NCBI GenBank assembly: GCA_031472005.1
Contig: PZJY01000004.1
Coordinates: forward strand, 620,001 to 684,000
DNA from: Tetracladium setigerum
Lineage: Eukaryota > Ascomycota > Leotiomycetes > Helotiales
Reading direction: 5' to 3'
DNA length: 64,000 nucleotides
Below, one piece after another: positions 1 through 11,623 of this stretch. The notes beneath the pieces are model-generated. The model ran no database searches. It worked only from the letters and a program-made list of their open reading frames with translations, and was not told where the DNA came from. Position 1 is the stretch's first letter; each line of letters starts with the position of its first letter. The position numbers and the translations under genes are program-made.

Positions 1-2164
1 AAAGCTGTTGAATTAAGTCCGACATCGAAACCAGGAATGGGCCGGTCTCTTCACTACCGTTATCATCTACTGCCTTTCAGTTTGTGCTAGTCTGTTAGGA
101 AATAGGGTTATTGCATTTTCCTTATTCACCTTTTCTGCTAATTCCCCTGGACTCACTGCTGAAGAATTCCTCAAGAATAAGATTGACATCAGGCCCGGTG
201 CGAATGAGACGGCAGGTATACACCATGATGATACTGGTTGTGAGCTGATTTTTCGAGGATGGAGGCCCAATATATCTGGAGGTGGAAGCTATGGACCTTT
301 TACGAGAATTGTGTAGTTGAAGGGAGAATCGGAATCTTCTGAAATAGTAATCGGAAGTTTATGTATGTATTAAGAAGAGGCTTATGTATGAGCTAGGAAA
401 TAAGCTCTCGCAAGATTGATGAACGAGAAACAACTCAAATAAACTATTGATTGTGATTGAATCAATAGATTTGATGAGCGAATAAGTAGCGGTAAAGGGC
501 GGTAACCGTATGCGATACTTGACTGCTTTAGGGGTCATGGGTTCTAGTTATTCCTTAGTCGCTGGAATTGTCAGAGTTTGCGGATTGAAAGTGATCTAAC
601 TATCACTGATGAATGATGGACCCCATGATATACGAAAGTAAACATCAAGGAGTTATGAGTTTGCGTTAATGTCTGCAGGGCTCGGTTTTTCTCTATACTC
701 TGGAATAGTATCGGCTCCTACGAGCCGCGCAAATTGCAGGAGAAGAAGTTACTAGTCTAACCGATATAGTCGAATGCGAAACGAAGTATCTAAACTCTCC
801 GTCTTTTTCTTAAAGAAAGGAAAATCGTGCTTAAACGCGGTTGCTCGATAATAAAATTGAACCAGAAAGATTCCATTGACGGACTCAAACTGTACAAAAT
901 AAGATAACTTACAAAAGCACTTCAAATCGAAGAGGGGCTTCTGATCATGACCTGGTGGAATACCCAGAAAAGAGTCTCTCACACATAACTTACATAAGAA
1001 ATTCGGCTTCTAATACACAACTTCCACTCTGAGAAGAGTAAATTAGAGATGGAAATGTATGAAAATTCAGGACGTTGAGTTCTGTATGTGACATACTGCT
1101 CTTGATTATGAAACACGGCAATGTGAGCGTGCATGGTATGCCACAACTTATCAACCGATAGAGATATGCTAGCACGCAATAGAGTTATCTAAGAAATGCT
1201 TGCGAATGAGCAAAGTAGCAGCCGCCGGAAAAGAAGAGGTGGATGAGAGTTATTGGAAATACGATCACTATTATACGTACTTTGGACAAGCCGTTATGAA
1301 GGGTTGTGATATCAATCAAGGAGATAGATTGACCTTGTGCATAGAGCTCCTTTACCACCTGATATTTTCCTCAGCCTTGGATCTTCGAAATCAAAGAGCT
1401 TGCTTCTAATGTTGCTCTTGCGAAATCCGTATATAGTCACGCCACAGAAGCTGAACTCGCGTCTACTTCTTACTTGGCTGAAACATCTGAGTTTCTATGC
1501 CTGTGAAAGTTGATGGCAACCTTGACGAGGAAGGTAACAGTCGTTGTGAACTTGGCAGTTGACTTGCTGATTTCTAGACAGTTCAAAGGTTCGCACTGAT
1601 AGAAAGGTCAGATACTTGAGCCAAGTACGAAGTACATACATAAGTCAGTCCCTCAGTCTCGCCTTTGCCGTGCTCTTGTGAATGCTGTAAAGAGTGGCTG
1701 TTTCAATAGACTTAACTTCAATTGTATAGCTTATTCCATGATTTAGTTACTACCATATTCGCAGGATATATACATGCATCACTCGAATAACTTTGGAACC
1801 TGCGCTTGATGGCTCCCAGGTCTTGCCCTCTCTAAAGAGAAGCTTGACTTCCTTATAAGTCTACCATGATAAAAATAACACGGAGAAAAGGCTGGCTGGA
1901 TAATTTCACAACACAAGGGGCTGTGGCACATTTACTAAAATTTAATTTGACTCCTCTCAAGAACAACGACTCTAGACAGATTGTTAGACAGGAACTGGTC
2001 AGGCACATCTTGAGTCGGATAGATGGTAGCAAGAGGAGGTAAACAAGCAACGTGACACAGATCATAACAAGATCACAGGCATGAAAAACAGCATAGTCGT
2101 ATTCATGAACCTAAAAATTCAAAACCCTAGAAAATCAAACTGAGCGAAGTGTCTATTCCGCCGA
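1..2164. other. Intergenic, no gene recognised
   Basis: Only short overlapping ORFs (under 80 codons) occur on both strands and none shows a recognisable domain, plausible start context or splice-compatible neighbours. The stretch from about 350 to 1200 is AT-rich. It may hold decayed coding sequence, but I could not trace any family through it. Confidence 0.5.
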
Positions 2165-3307
2165 TTAAGGCTTCTCCCAATCCTTGGCTGGAATTGGAAC
2201 TTCAGTCATGGCGGCAAGGCGGAAGAGATGACGAGCTTGTAGCGAACTGTCATAATCAACCGTGGCCGTATCTAAAATCGATCAGTTAAAATTTCCCAGT
2301 TGTGAGCTGTGAAACTTACGAAGGGTTTGCCGTCCATCAAATAACACAATAGAATGCTTTTCCCAATGAATTCTTGCCTGGAAATCATGTCCCAGAGCCA
2401 TATGATTCATTAGATATTTCGTTATGCACTCGGTCTCCGTATCTTTCAAACCAATAATCTCCTTCGAAAACTCATTATTGTAGAAAATTGCTTTCTCGCC
2501 CGTCACTGGATGGACGCGAATGAGGGGGTGTGTTGAGCTGACAGGATTGCTGCGAACGGGTCCGTTTATGGATTTGGCGAAACTAATAAGGTTTTCGGAT
2601 GTGTGAATAGCGCGGACTTGCTCAAACAGTTGCTGAAAGAAAGGTCCGAGACGCTTGTACGCCTCGACTGTGTCTGCCACCACCGTGTCACCACCAACAT
2701 CGGGACAAGCGAGCATAGCAAGCATGACGTATCCTGGAGGCTGGCGCTCATAGCTGACATCGTGGTGCCAGAGGCAAGTGCTCGATTTTTTCTGGAGAAA
2801 GTTGGCAACATCTCTCTCGTTGTTATCACGGTGAATAATGTGGAACTGCGGGAAGCCCTTGATGGCGCCAGTCACGGGTTGGTTGCTTAGCTTGCCGAAG
2901 TAGGACATGAAGTCTACTTGAAACTGAGGTCCTGTCTTGAGGAAATCGAGTTGCTCCCGAAGTACGACAAACTTTCGCTCGCATATGAGGAGCGCGAGCT
3001 CGTCCTTGCCCATTTCACAAAGAGTCTCGAGTTTGAGGCCTGTTAATATGGTGCCCATGCGTGGTGTAACAGCTTTTGCTGTGACGCTAGAAGTGAGAAG
3101 ATGCGGCTTCTTTGGGTCGGCTCGAAGGGCTGGATCTTTATACTCAAATTCAGGAAATTCAGCGTGGAATACTTTTTCGAAGCATGGAAGATATCTCGAA
3201 AACTCGGTGTTCTCTGTGGAGGAGGACGTGGTGTTGAACGGGACGTTGATATCGTAAGATATCTTTGGATCTCTAACTTCATAGCCATCTGTTTGACTAG
3301 TAGCCAT
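2165..3307 (-). CDS. TauD/TfdA-type Fe(II)/2-oxoglutarate-dependent dioxygenase
   Basis: Encodes a 364-aa member of the TauD/TfdA dioxygenase family, which hydroxylates taurine, sulfonates or similar substrates using Fe(II), O2 and 2-oxoglutarate. There are two exons: 3307-2320 and 2271-2165. The 48-nt intron (2319-2272) has a GTAAGT donor and TTTTAG acceptor; splicing creates the codon for His330. The iron-binding triad is visible: WHHD gives His181 and Asp183, and the LHTATVDYD block gives the distal His330. The arginines at about 343-347 fit the 2-oxoglutarate-binding end. I chose the Met of MATSQ (3307) because it starts the conserved N-terminus; an in-frame ATG at 3376 adds 23 unlikely residues. 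Length matches fungal sulfonate dioxygenases. No signal peptide is seen, so it is probably cytosolic. The exact substrate cannot be read from sequence. The gene appears intact. Confidence 0.93.
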
Positions 3308-5063
3308 GGAGTACAGGTGGAGGTGTACTCGAAAGAGATAGGTAGTGGTTTGCGGAAGGAGATCTCGAGTATTCAAGGGATCATTTGTTGTGTCGTCGAG
3401 AACGAGGGCAGGTTATGGAGAGGAGAGATGTATTTATCCCTCTACGTGCGTGCCACTTATGACTATTGTTCGCCTTGACACCATCATGTACAGTGGTTCA
3501 TAAGCGATGTAACGAGGGATAATTATTGGAGTCGGCAGCAAGTAAGCCTAGGTACGGCAGAACGTGGATACGCAAGAGAAATCAACTGTCTGGTCTATTG
3601 GTTTCATGCTGTGTTACGTATGACTTTGTACTGGAACAGGTCCCTGTTGGCCAGACAGATACGGTAGCTAAACGGCACCTGTAAGGAGGTGTCTTGTGAG
3701 GCATTGGCCAATAGATATCCACTTGAGAGATGCAAGACCACGAATTCAAACATATGAAGGACTAGAGACAAGCTAGTAGCAGATAGCAAACTCCAAACCC
3801 CTTTCCTGCTTTTGCGAGTGAACGTTAGAATTGCTGCCGGTTATTGAAGGTAAATGTAAGAATATGGCCATCATAGAGGCTCAGATACATTGGCAGAGGA
3901 AACGTGATAAGAAAGGCCGAAGAAAGGCGTATATTCATCACATATCACTTTCCAAATCAGGATATTCTCTGGGACTCTATACATGCCAGGAATGCTCTCG
4001 CCTTTTGCAACCAAAACAACTCCACCAAGATACCTTGTACTTTCCTTGCTTGGCGTATTATCCGGCAAAGCACCTCTCTCGCATTGGCTTCAGTATCTCA
4101 TGAGAATTTGCACTCCAATTTTAGCGCCAAACCAACCCCTTCTTCGAGACCAACTCCCCGCACAGTGGCAGCGAAACGAGAAGGATTTGAAGAGATAGAG
4201 GAGAAGTATCCTGAATTTTGTCGTGAATAGCTGGAATCCGCTCGAAGGATGATCTCAAGCCGGCGTTATAAAAGCAATAAAATTCCTTCAACGCCACAGA
4301 TCAATCGATTGGTCGCTTCCTCCAGGCTATAAATTCCTCTTCGGATGAAATTTCTTACCGAAAAGTAAATGTTTCTTGTGTGACACATACTATATAGGCA
4401 TCGTGACAGGCACGGATTGGTTTTCACCTTAGCAAAATCTAAGAAATACTTGAAACTCGCTTCAACGCCGAGGTGCCCCAGAAAGACCAGCTTGCGTGCT
4501 TCTATGATGAGGGATGATGTTCAGTCGCCTGCCAAGACGAGGGTTTGATAACATCCGTGGAGCGGATTATAGAAATAATTCCGTTCCAGCGTTTTGGTGA
4601 GACTGGAGAGCTGAAAAATTGAGCAGGGCAGAAGCTCGCAGTGTGATTTAATTGAAAGGAGACGTACAAAGCTTTTAAGAGCAAACATGGATCTCAAAAA
4701 TATAATTGAATTAGGAATGAGATTCTAGAATCAGTACCATTCAGATCAACTCCTGAAAAATCCATCGCAGGAAAGTGCCACATCTCAGCCTCAGACACCT
4801 CGACCAAAGCTGTAGATTTCCGCGCTGCATGAACCAATCGCCCGTGCGCTTACAAGGATACCAAGGAGGAGCTTCTCCAATGCCAAAAGTAGAAGTATGT
4901 TCGTGCACATGTCAGTGCGTGAATGTGCACGCAGTAGTGTGGATTTGTCGTGCGCTCTGCATGACGCTAGCCTCGGCCGAAAACAGACTTGACCAATTAT
5001 TAATCCCTGTTTCACACCAAATTGACAACGACTTCACATTAAGGTAAAAAGGGGTTCACAAAA
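3308..5063. other. Intergenic region between the dioxygenase gene and the tandem repeat
   Basis: Nothing recognisable. ORFs of 60-108 codons at 3831-4230 overlap in several frames without domain signatures. The first few hundred bases are the likely promoter of the minus-strand dioxygenase gene. Confidence 0.45.
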
Positions 5064-5396
5064 GATACGACTCAAGTCCACACAACCATCAGCATCCACC
5101 ACACCACACCTGACCGGAGTTCACACAAAACAATCTGCATCCTTCACACCAGATACGATCTCGAGTTCACACAACCATCAGCATCCACCACACCACATCT
5201 GACCGGAGTTCACACAAAACAATCAGCATTCTTCACACCAGATACGATCTCGAGTTCACACAACCATCAGCATCCACCACACCACACCTGACCGGAGTTC
5301 ACACAAAACAATCAGCATCCTTCACACTAGATACGATCTCGAGTTCACACAATAATCCGCAATCCTTTACTACACAACCGACACAAGTTCACACAA
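5064..5396 (+). repeat. Tandem repeat, 89-bp unit, three copies plus a partial fourth
   Basis: Units begin with GATACGA at 5064, 5152, 5241 and 5330; the first is 88 bp and the next two are 89 bp. Copies differ at only a few positions. Each unit is itself a diverged duplication of a roughly 45-bp half, since the words GAGTTCACACAA and CATCAGCATCC or its variants occur twice per unit. The array stops about 65 bp before the ATG at 5461, so it lies in the promoter or 5' leader of that ORF. Confidence 0.93.
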
Positions 5397-5460
5397 ATAT
5401 CATACACAGAAATCGGCCTCCACAGTCGATCGGCAAATCGCCCATAGCTATTCCGTCACC

Positions 5461-6075
5461 ATGATGTCACTGTATATCGAACCGGCTGTTCCTTTGATTC
5501 CCCTGGATGATTTTCCTTCAAATTTCCAGCAACTCGCCGCATTTGTCGCCTCAATCGCTCAATTTATACCATTCCTGCATTATATTGTTGATCTCAGCCT
5601 GTTTTTGACTACGGCTCAAACCAATTTAGAACAAGGTAAAAAAACTCGTAGAATATTGAAAGATGAATCAAAGGCTGCAGCGAAGATTGGTAAGAAGAGG
5701 AAGCGCACGACATGGTTCGCAAGCACTGTCTTGAAAGGCCGCATCGAGGAGGCATTGTCGAAGGCATCATCGGATGCTGGCTCTGAATTTTCCATATGGC
5801 GGGATATTTATCAATGGAGTGGATCCTTACGAGGCGTGGTTGCTCTTCATACAATGCTCGTCAACCCAACGATTGAGTCGGAGGAAGCGTTGAAATCGAA
5901 GGATGTGTTGAAAAGAATCGAAAATTGGCCAACCAGTGGTCGGATGCTGTTTGTCATGTTATTGGACAAGCTTGACATGGACGAGGAAATAATTGATGAG
6001 CTTGGATATCTTGGGGACGAGAAAGGTTCGTTACAAATGCATGGTCTGATTGAAGTAGTTACTGACGAAGACTGA
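5461..6075 (+). CDS. Hypothetical protein, 204 aa, downstream of tandem repeats
   Basis: I do not recognise the family. The ORF begins with ATGATG in a good context (GTCACC before the ATG). It encodes a hydrophobic N-terminal third (residues about 25-50), a lysine/arginine-rich stretch near 60-80 (KKRKR) that could be a nuclear signal, and an acidic C-terminus. It ends at TGA 6073-6075, but the same frame continues open into the ORF that starts at 6115. A 39-nt GT...AG segment (6055-6093) could be an in-frame intron removing the stop and fusing both ORFs. Alternatively these are two genes, or one gene with a nonsense mutation. Short ORF shadows on the opposite strand were ignored. Confidence 0.5.
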   Translation: MMSLYIEPAVPLIPLDDFPSNFQQLAAFVASIAQFIPFLHYIVDLSLFLTTAQTNLEQGKKTRRILKDESKAAAKIGKKRKRTTWFASTVLKGRIEEALSKASSDAGSEFSIWRDIYQWSGSLRGVVALHTMLVNPTIESEEALKSKDVLKRIENWPTSGRMLFVMLLDKLDMDEEIIDELGYLGDEKGSLQMHGLIEVVTDED

Positions 6076-6114
6076 GAAGCACCTCACTGGCAGAATTCAA
6101 CAACATCAAACGCC

Positions 6115-6845
6115 ATGCGCTTCGAATACGGAAAGCCCTCACAGGAATCGAATAGCGATAGAGAAGTACAGCTGGAGGTGCAAGCTGGAACGGGACGGAA
6201 AAGGGTAGTTGCGCGGCTCAAGGAAAGCAATGGGCATATTTTGCAGACACTTCTGTCAGAAGGAATCCGGACAGAGCCGCCACGATCGCCAAGTTCCCAA
6301 TCACAAGCAAGCGTTGTAAAACCTCAAACTACAACACCTGGTGACGTTGATAAAGATGGTATGGAATATCTCTTCTACAGCAATTCCTCCGAAACTGATC
6401 CGGCCTAGATGAAGTTACGACTTGGGCTTTGACGGCGGAAGAGCTCTGTAGCAATTTCAGCAAATACGACGGTGTGAGGAAGTGCCGCGTCAATAGAATT
6501 AGCTCAAAGGTAGGATCAGCAGTACGGATAGATGCAGCAACGTTGAATATGATTCCAATATTACTTGGAGACACATCTACAGAACCAGCTCCGTGGTCCA
6601 ATTCAGCTACGACCTTCCACACGCATTGGGATAAGACCTATGACTACATCCTGGGCCTCCTGAAACCGGACACCGACTTGGAAGTGACAAAAGTGCCTGG
6701 ATCAGCTTTGACCATATGTCTGATGCCAGATAGAAAGGGAATTCTACTCATTACATATTCAGCAATCCGAAATGTATGGAAAAGTGTTTTAAAGGATCGA
6801 GAGGAACGACAAGCAGGAGTCCAAGCAGGCCCACAAGCATGTTGA
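6115..6845 (+). CDS. Hypothetical protein, two exons, possibly continuing the 5461 ORF
   Basis: The model has two exons: 6115-6358 and 6409-6845. The 50-nt intron (6359-6408) has a GTATGG donor, a CTGAT branch-like element and a CCTAG acceptor. Phase 1 is preserved, giving a 226-aa product if ATG 6115 (context CGCC) is the start. The N-terminal exon is rich in Ser, Gln and charged residues and low in complexity. The second exon has an ordered look, with a segment around NMIPILLGD and TYDYILGLL. No known domain is recognised. It lies in the same frame and only 39 nt after the stop of the upstream ORF, so the two may form one gene of about 430-440 codons. Function unknown. Confidence 0.5.
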
Positions 6846-6889
6846 ACAACGGGGCTAGTGTATGTACATCAACTACGACATAAATATCG

Positions 6890-7183
6890 TCAATCTGAAT
6901 TCTCCTTTATGATCCACACGACAGTGAGGCCTCTTTCCGCTGTGCATTTCCCGCTGACGTGTTGTATTTCGCCTGTATAGTAATAGCTGTTGAAACCTTC
7001 GGTTACACTACCACTGCCGGAAAGTATGAGGAATGCGCAAGTACCATCTGGTGAATCATCGTCTTGCGGGTATGAGACTTCCTTTGGCCGATAGTAGTAT
7101 CCGTCCGTTGCCGTCCGATTTTTAGTAGCGATCCAGTCTTCAGCCTTCCCCATCCGTAAGTCTGTTTGGGCACGAAGCAGCTC
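6890..7183 (-). CDS. 3' exon of a small unknown protein
   Basis: A 97-codon open segment follows an acceptor-like TTCTAG at 7184-7189 and ends at a stop at 6890-6892. It is rich in Tyr, Gly and Ser, has two cysteines and ends WIIKENSD. Composition resembles small secreted fungal proteins, but I could not find an upstream exon with a signal peptide. The frame is closed directly upstream of the acceptor, so an upstream exon is required unless the internal Met at 7153 is the start. Partial and uncertain. Confidence 0.35.
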   Translation of the reverse strand, partial: ELLRAQTDLRMGKAEDWIATKNRTATDGYYYRPKEVSYPQDDDSPDGTCAFLILSGSGSVTEGFNSYYYTGEIQHVSGKCTAERGLTVVWIIKENSD

Positions 7184-8412
7184 CTAGAATGTTCTGTACC
7201 TGCTGCGAAATCAGTCAGCGGTCGCGACATTACAGTGGCAGACAGGACCCACCTAAGAAAAGGAATCCCTCCTTCGTTCTATTTCTACCCGTCGTTGTCT
7301 TTCGTTATTCTGACTGCAATGATCACCACCAATGGAGAAAAAATGTGTTGTGGTGTGAGATGCCACAAGAGTGTGCGGGTATCCCCAACCACACCAGGAT
7401 ATGCGGTCGCCGCTGGCAAACCCTGATCAGTATGATTGTGCAACACTTCGTACGACTCGATCGAATGGGATCTGGCTTTGGCGGATCTCGTCGTCTTCTA
7501 TGTGAGTCGATAATGGGGTGTGCATCGTGATCGTGAAAAGAAGATAAGCCTAAACGTCATGTGTCGAAAAATCAGCATCGCTACCTTTTGCCGAGGACTG
7601 CGGAAGAACCCCACCATTATAGAGCAGATTGGCTGAGCCGCCTGACCATCAGCAAATCCCACACAAAGCCTCGGACCGAAAATGCCCCATCTAGCGGCCG
7701 CCTATCATCGCAACTGCGCGGCTGACGAGTATGCTCTGTTGGTATGCTTTCGCAAAAGGACTATGGCGAAATGCTCGTCGTCCTAGCAATCATTCAAGAG
7801 TCGCGGAATCAAAACAGGTGGGAAAATGAATTGGAAACTAGATTTACGAGGCGAAGAGGTGAAAGGGAGGACGAGGTGACAGGTGGTCTTATGTTGGGAG
7901 TTCCACAGCGCGAATGAACTCGCGTAGGCGGTGAGAAAATGCAATGCATTGTACGGAGTATGGACGCCTTGCATAAGACCTATGCATGACCGGATCGCGA
8001 AGTATACTAAAAAATATTGACAACTTGTTTAAGATCTCTTCTCGGCAAGAGAATCCATGCCTGGATTTCTCAGCGCTTCAAGTGGTCCCCGCCTTTAATC
8101 TCCTTTAGATCCCTGACTGGACTTTTTCCCCGGTTGCATTGCATCGTCAGCCGCTGGTGACCCACATGGCTGCACAGCAATGGCCTCTCCTCAAGCACCA
8201 AAAGCAACATCTTACGGGCTCCCATCATGCACTGCACTGAACGAAGACTTAAAATTAAGTATATAGACAGACCTAGCCTCCATCCTTCCTCAGGGCAACA
8301 TGCTGGTATTAAGACACTTCACCAATATACCTCCGTAATCTCAATCAATCACTCGCCCCATCGATTATCCTCTGTTGTCTGTTTTACCTTCAAGCCAATA
8401 CTATCCACAAGT
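7184..8412. other. Intergenic region upstream of the BCS1-like gene
   Basis: No gene recognised. Several 60-110 codon ORFs overlap in different frames. The last 200 bases are the likely promoter and 5' leader of the downstream gene. Confidence 0.4.
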
Positions 8413-10002
8413 ATGCTGGAAATTGAACCTCAGAAAAGTCCCCAGAGTTTTGTCTCATCTTCTCAATTGCGCACCCACATTCCCCTCGAGAAATTTCTAG
8501 CGCCTTTTTTGATCAAGAAAGCTTTGGGCAACATTCCGGAGAATAACAGGAAGGAATCATTCAGGTCCCTGATCTTGACCTCCGGGCGGTACCTAGGGAA
8601 AGTTCCATTGCTGGAGATAGGAGTGTTTGGACTGTCTTGGGTCAGAATCTGTTGGGGTATTCTGGGCTGGATGAGGACGTTAATCGGTCAGCACCTCATG
8701 TGCACTATTACTATCGATGATAGCGAATACCAGATTCGGGACGCGGTAATGGCCTGGTCCTCCAAGACGGACAGTTTCTCTACAGGAAGAAATCATAGCT
8801 TTGCTGTTCATAGAATTTTCCCTCCCGATAACGACAGCGACGATGAGAGCGACGACAAGAGCAACGATCAGGAGATACCCAGCGACCTGCTATTCATTCC
8901 TTCTTATGGTATGCGGATCTTTTGGTACGAAGGGAGGTTGATGTTTTTCTCCCGAATTAAGATGTCGGCTGGTTTTGGACGTGTTTCGATCAGTTGCTTC
9001 GGCCGAAATTCATCAATCATTCGACGATTCCTGCGACATAGGTTGACTGCACATCGAAGCCGGTATCCAAATCAGATTAACACGTTTATTGTGGGAAGTG
9101 ACAATACAAAGCTATTCTGGAAACCCGGCTTCCCAGTACCTCAGCGATTAATGTCGACTGTCATCATGGATGAGAAAGAGAAGCAGAATCTTCAGAGTGA
9201 TATTGCAGAATTTTACCTTCCCGGCCAGGCAGCATATTATTCCAGCCACGGTATTCCCTATCGACGAGCTTACCTTTTCTCTGGCCCGCCTGGAACTGGA
9301 AAAACCTCCTTGTGCTATGCAATTGCTGGGGAAGCAAAACTGAGCATTTTTGTGCTATCACTATGCAGCCCTCTCTTGGACGAGCACAAATTAACCGAGC
9401 TTCTCGAAAAATTGCCTCCTCGATGTATGATTCTCATAGAAGACATCGATGCTGTCGGCAAATCTCGAAGAGGAGACGATGTTGCTGCCAAGGAACCTTC
9501 GCTCCCTGCTTCCCGGATTCCTTTGCAGATGATTTTGAACTTTATGGACGGCGTTTTTGCGAAACCAGGGAATGTGATATGCGCAACTACGAACCATCGG
9601 GACAGGTTAGACGAGGCGGTGACCCGCGACGGTAGAATCGACATAGAAATCAAATTTGCGAGAGCAAATCGTACAGTAGCTGCTGGTGTTTTTAGCTCGA
9701 TGTTTGCCCTAAAAATGGAAGAGAGTATCGAGCAGCATGCCTTGGCAGATAAATTCGCCCAACTTATTCCAGAGCACAAGTTTTCTCCTGCTAGTTTACA
9801 AGGGTATGTTTTAACTTCAGATTAAATTGTTGTTTAGTATGACATATATTAAGAAAGTAGCAGATATCTACTTCGTCACAAGAACAATCCTGAGAGGGCG
9901 GTCGAAGAGGTGGGAAAATGGGTGGAACACAAGCAGCAACTGCAGAACTTGGGAGAGAGAAAACAAACAGAGGAAAAAGTGATGGAAAGTTCGGAAGAAT
10001 AG
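8413..10002 (+). CDS. BCS1-like mitochondrial AAA ATPase
   Basis: Encodes a 509-aa AAA protein of the fungal BCS1-like group, related to the mitochondrial inner-membrane translocase that assembles the Rieske protein; many fungal paralogues have unknown clients. It has two exons, 8413-9803 and 9864-10002. The 60-nt intron (GTATGT...AGCAG) restores the family's ending LQG-YLLRHKNNPERAVEEV. The N-terminal BCS1 domain covers about residues 50-260, with a hydrophobic segment at 70-95 that may be the membrane anchor and an Asp/Ser-rich insert at 139-153. Walker A GPPGTGKT is at 291-298, Walker B ILIEDID at 340-346, and the TTNHRDRLDEA and DGRID motifs are near 392-410. I preferred ATG 8413 over the upstream in-frame ATG 8227 because homology starts after it. 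No lesion is seen. Confidence 0.9.
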
Positions 10003-10622
10003 GGTCTGGTGGCGATATCTTGAGCTAATATCAAGCTGGGTAAGTTTTAAAATCCTGATTGAGGAAATCGGATAGTGCTAACATCCTAATAGAATGAAGT
10101 TCTAGACACGCTATAATAAGAGGGCGGTACTGACTCCTTCTTCATGGTAAGGCGTGTAGGAACATTGTATTAGAGCGGAAGTGAGAAAGGTAATTCCCAA
10201 TAAGCTGGTAGATGCTGATTTAGATAAAAAGGATTAAAAGGAGGCTTGAATGAAATCGTTGCAATCTTCTACCAAAATATTACGGAGCAGGGCTGTCAAC
10301 TACCAATTGCACAATCCGAATGGGCTAGCACCCACGGCAAACATGGATTTTACTTTCTGGAGCCTCCTCTTGCTATCCTTAGAGCTGTGATTCGTTAACC
10401 AAATTCCCGAACTCAGTGAACCTTACAAGCATAAAGCGTTAAATCAAAACCTAAAACCGGAAAATGAAATGGGTAAACCCAAACTTTTAGTAGGATTATT
10501 ATGTCATCCCCTTAAATAGCTTCTTCAATGGAATGATAAGGCAAAGAAAAGAACAGAAGTAACGAAAGGAGATCCTTTTCTAGTCGCCATCTAGTGTTTT
10601 GCGGACTTATACTAGCCTACGA
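10003..10622. other. Convergent intergenic region, AT-rich
   Basis: Lies between the ends of two convergent genes. It is AT-rich and contains no ORF of note; presumably 3' untranslated and termination sequence for both. Confidence 0.5.
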
Positions 10623-11623
10623 CTAGTCCTTGTTGTGTCTTGAGTTGTGAACAACCACTTTTTTCTTCCATTGTTGGGCACTGTTGGCTTGCTGACTATG
10701 AAGGAAGTGGACACGGGGTTTGCCTAGTATATCTGGCTCCCAGCTAGTTGCGGCTGAGGAGCCCTCTGAAGTTGTAATTCCCCTGGAATGTGGATCATCG
10801 TGATGCTTTGTCGAAGTTGTTCTGGAATATACTACTGGAATTTTCGATAATATGGGACTGCTCATAGCAAATTTCTTGAAGCCAGGTAGCGTATATTTCA
10901 GTAGCTTCTTTAGCCCATGGTTTCTTTTAAGCGGTAAGAGATAGCGTGATAGTTGCTTGGGGAGACGTTGTGGCATTTTTTCAACCAACACCCCATCGGC
11001 ATCAATTGGCGTCATTAGAACTACTTTGTCGAGTCTTTTATAATCTTCTCTGGGATAAGCCAAGACAAATATTGCCATCCAATGGCTGAAACCGAACGGT
11101 GTCAATGCTGGAATTGTCGGCGCTTTCTTTAGATATTTGTCTTGCACTAAGTGATACTGGCAGCCGAGATATCCATAAGTCAAAGATATATGATCACGGG
11201 ACAAGCCTTGGAATATTGCTACGAACCTTGTAATTTAATATGTGCTGCTACTTTTATGCGTTTCTCACTTTCCAAAGGATATTTTTCATTTTCCAACTTA
11301 TACGTCGCATAAAACTTTGCCATTTTTGCAGGTGAAATGACTGGAGTCTTCTTAGGGGCGTAAATGTCGTTCTAATATATATTTGGTTTTTTTTTTCCAA
11401 TGGTGATCTCACTATACTGTTCGAGAAATTAACTTACAACATGATTTGGAATGCCTCTGGTAAACTGACCAAATCTCTCCGTAGGGGAACCTTTAGCAAA
11501 AAGAAGTCCCCATGTTCTATCGACAGTAGAGAGCTCCATATCATAGCTGGGACATGAACTGATAGTGTCCCACGGTATGTCAGCTGGTTTGCCTCTCAAA
11601 GAGCCCTCAGTAGTGTAGGCCAT
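10623..11623 (-). CDS. DUF7514-family protein
   Basis: Encodes a fungal protein of the DUF7514 family (function unknown). Spliced exons are 11623-11438, 11371-11269 and 11218-10623, with introns of 66 nt (GTAAGT...TATTAG) and 50 nt (GTGAGA...CGTAG). After splicing the family hallmarks run in order: DRTWGLLF, RGIPNHV, a PAKM/KYPLE segment, LGCQYHLVQD, LTPFGFSHWM, AYPREDYKRL and RLPKQLSRYLLP. The C-terminal ~100 residues are low-complexity and basic. The start is uncertain: ATG 11623 is modelled, and an in-frame ATG at 11704 would add 27 residues. No lesion is needed for a full-length product. It is transcribed divergently from the CBM48 gene at 12412. Confidence 0.8.

Noticed and set aside
2566..3288. 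Several ORFs of 80-106 codons overlapping the dioxygenase gene in other frames
   Set aside because: They are shadows of a well-supported conserved gene and carry no domain signatures.
5064..5396. Regularly spaced repeats considered as a CRISPR array
   Set aside because: The units are contiguous 89-bp tandem copies without unique spacers, in a eukaryotic setting.
9315..9779. A 154-codon ORF antisense to the BCS1-like ATPase
   Set aside because: It lies entirely opposite the conserved AAA domain and has no recognisable features.
11219..11238. A 20-nt segment with GT...AG borders that seemed to be an ultra-short intron or insertion in the DUF7514 gene
   Set aside because: A normal 50-nt intron (11219-11268, GTGAGA...CGTAG) gives the correct frame and matches family length better.
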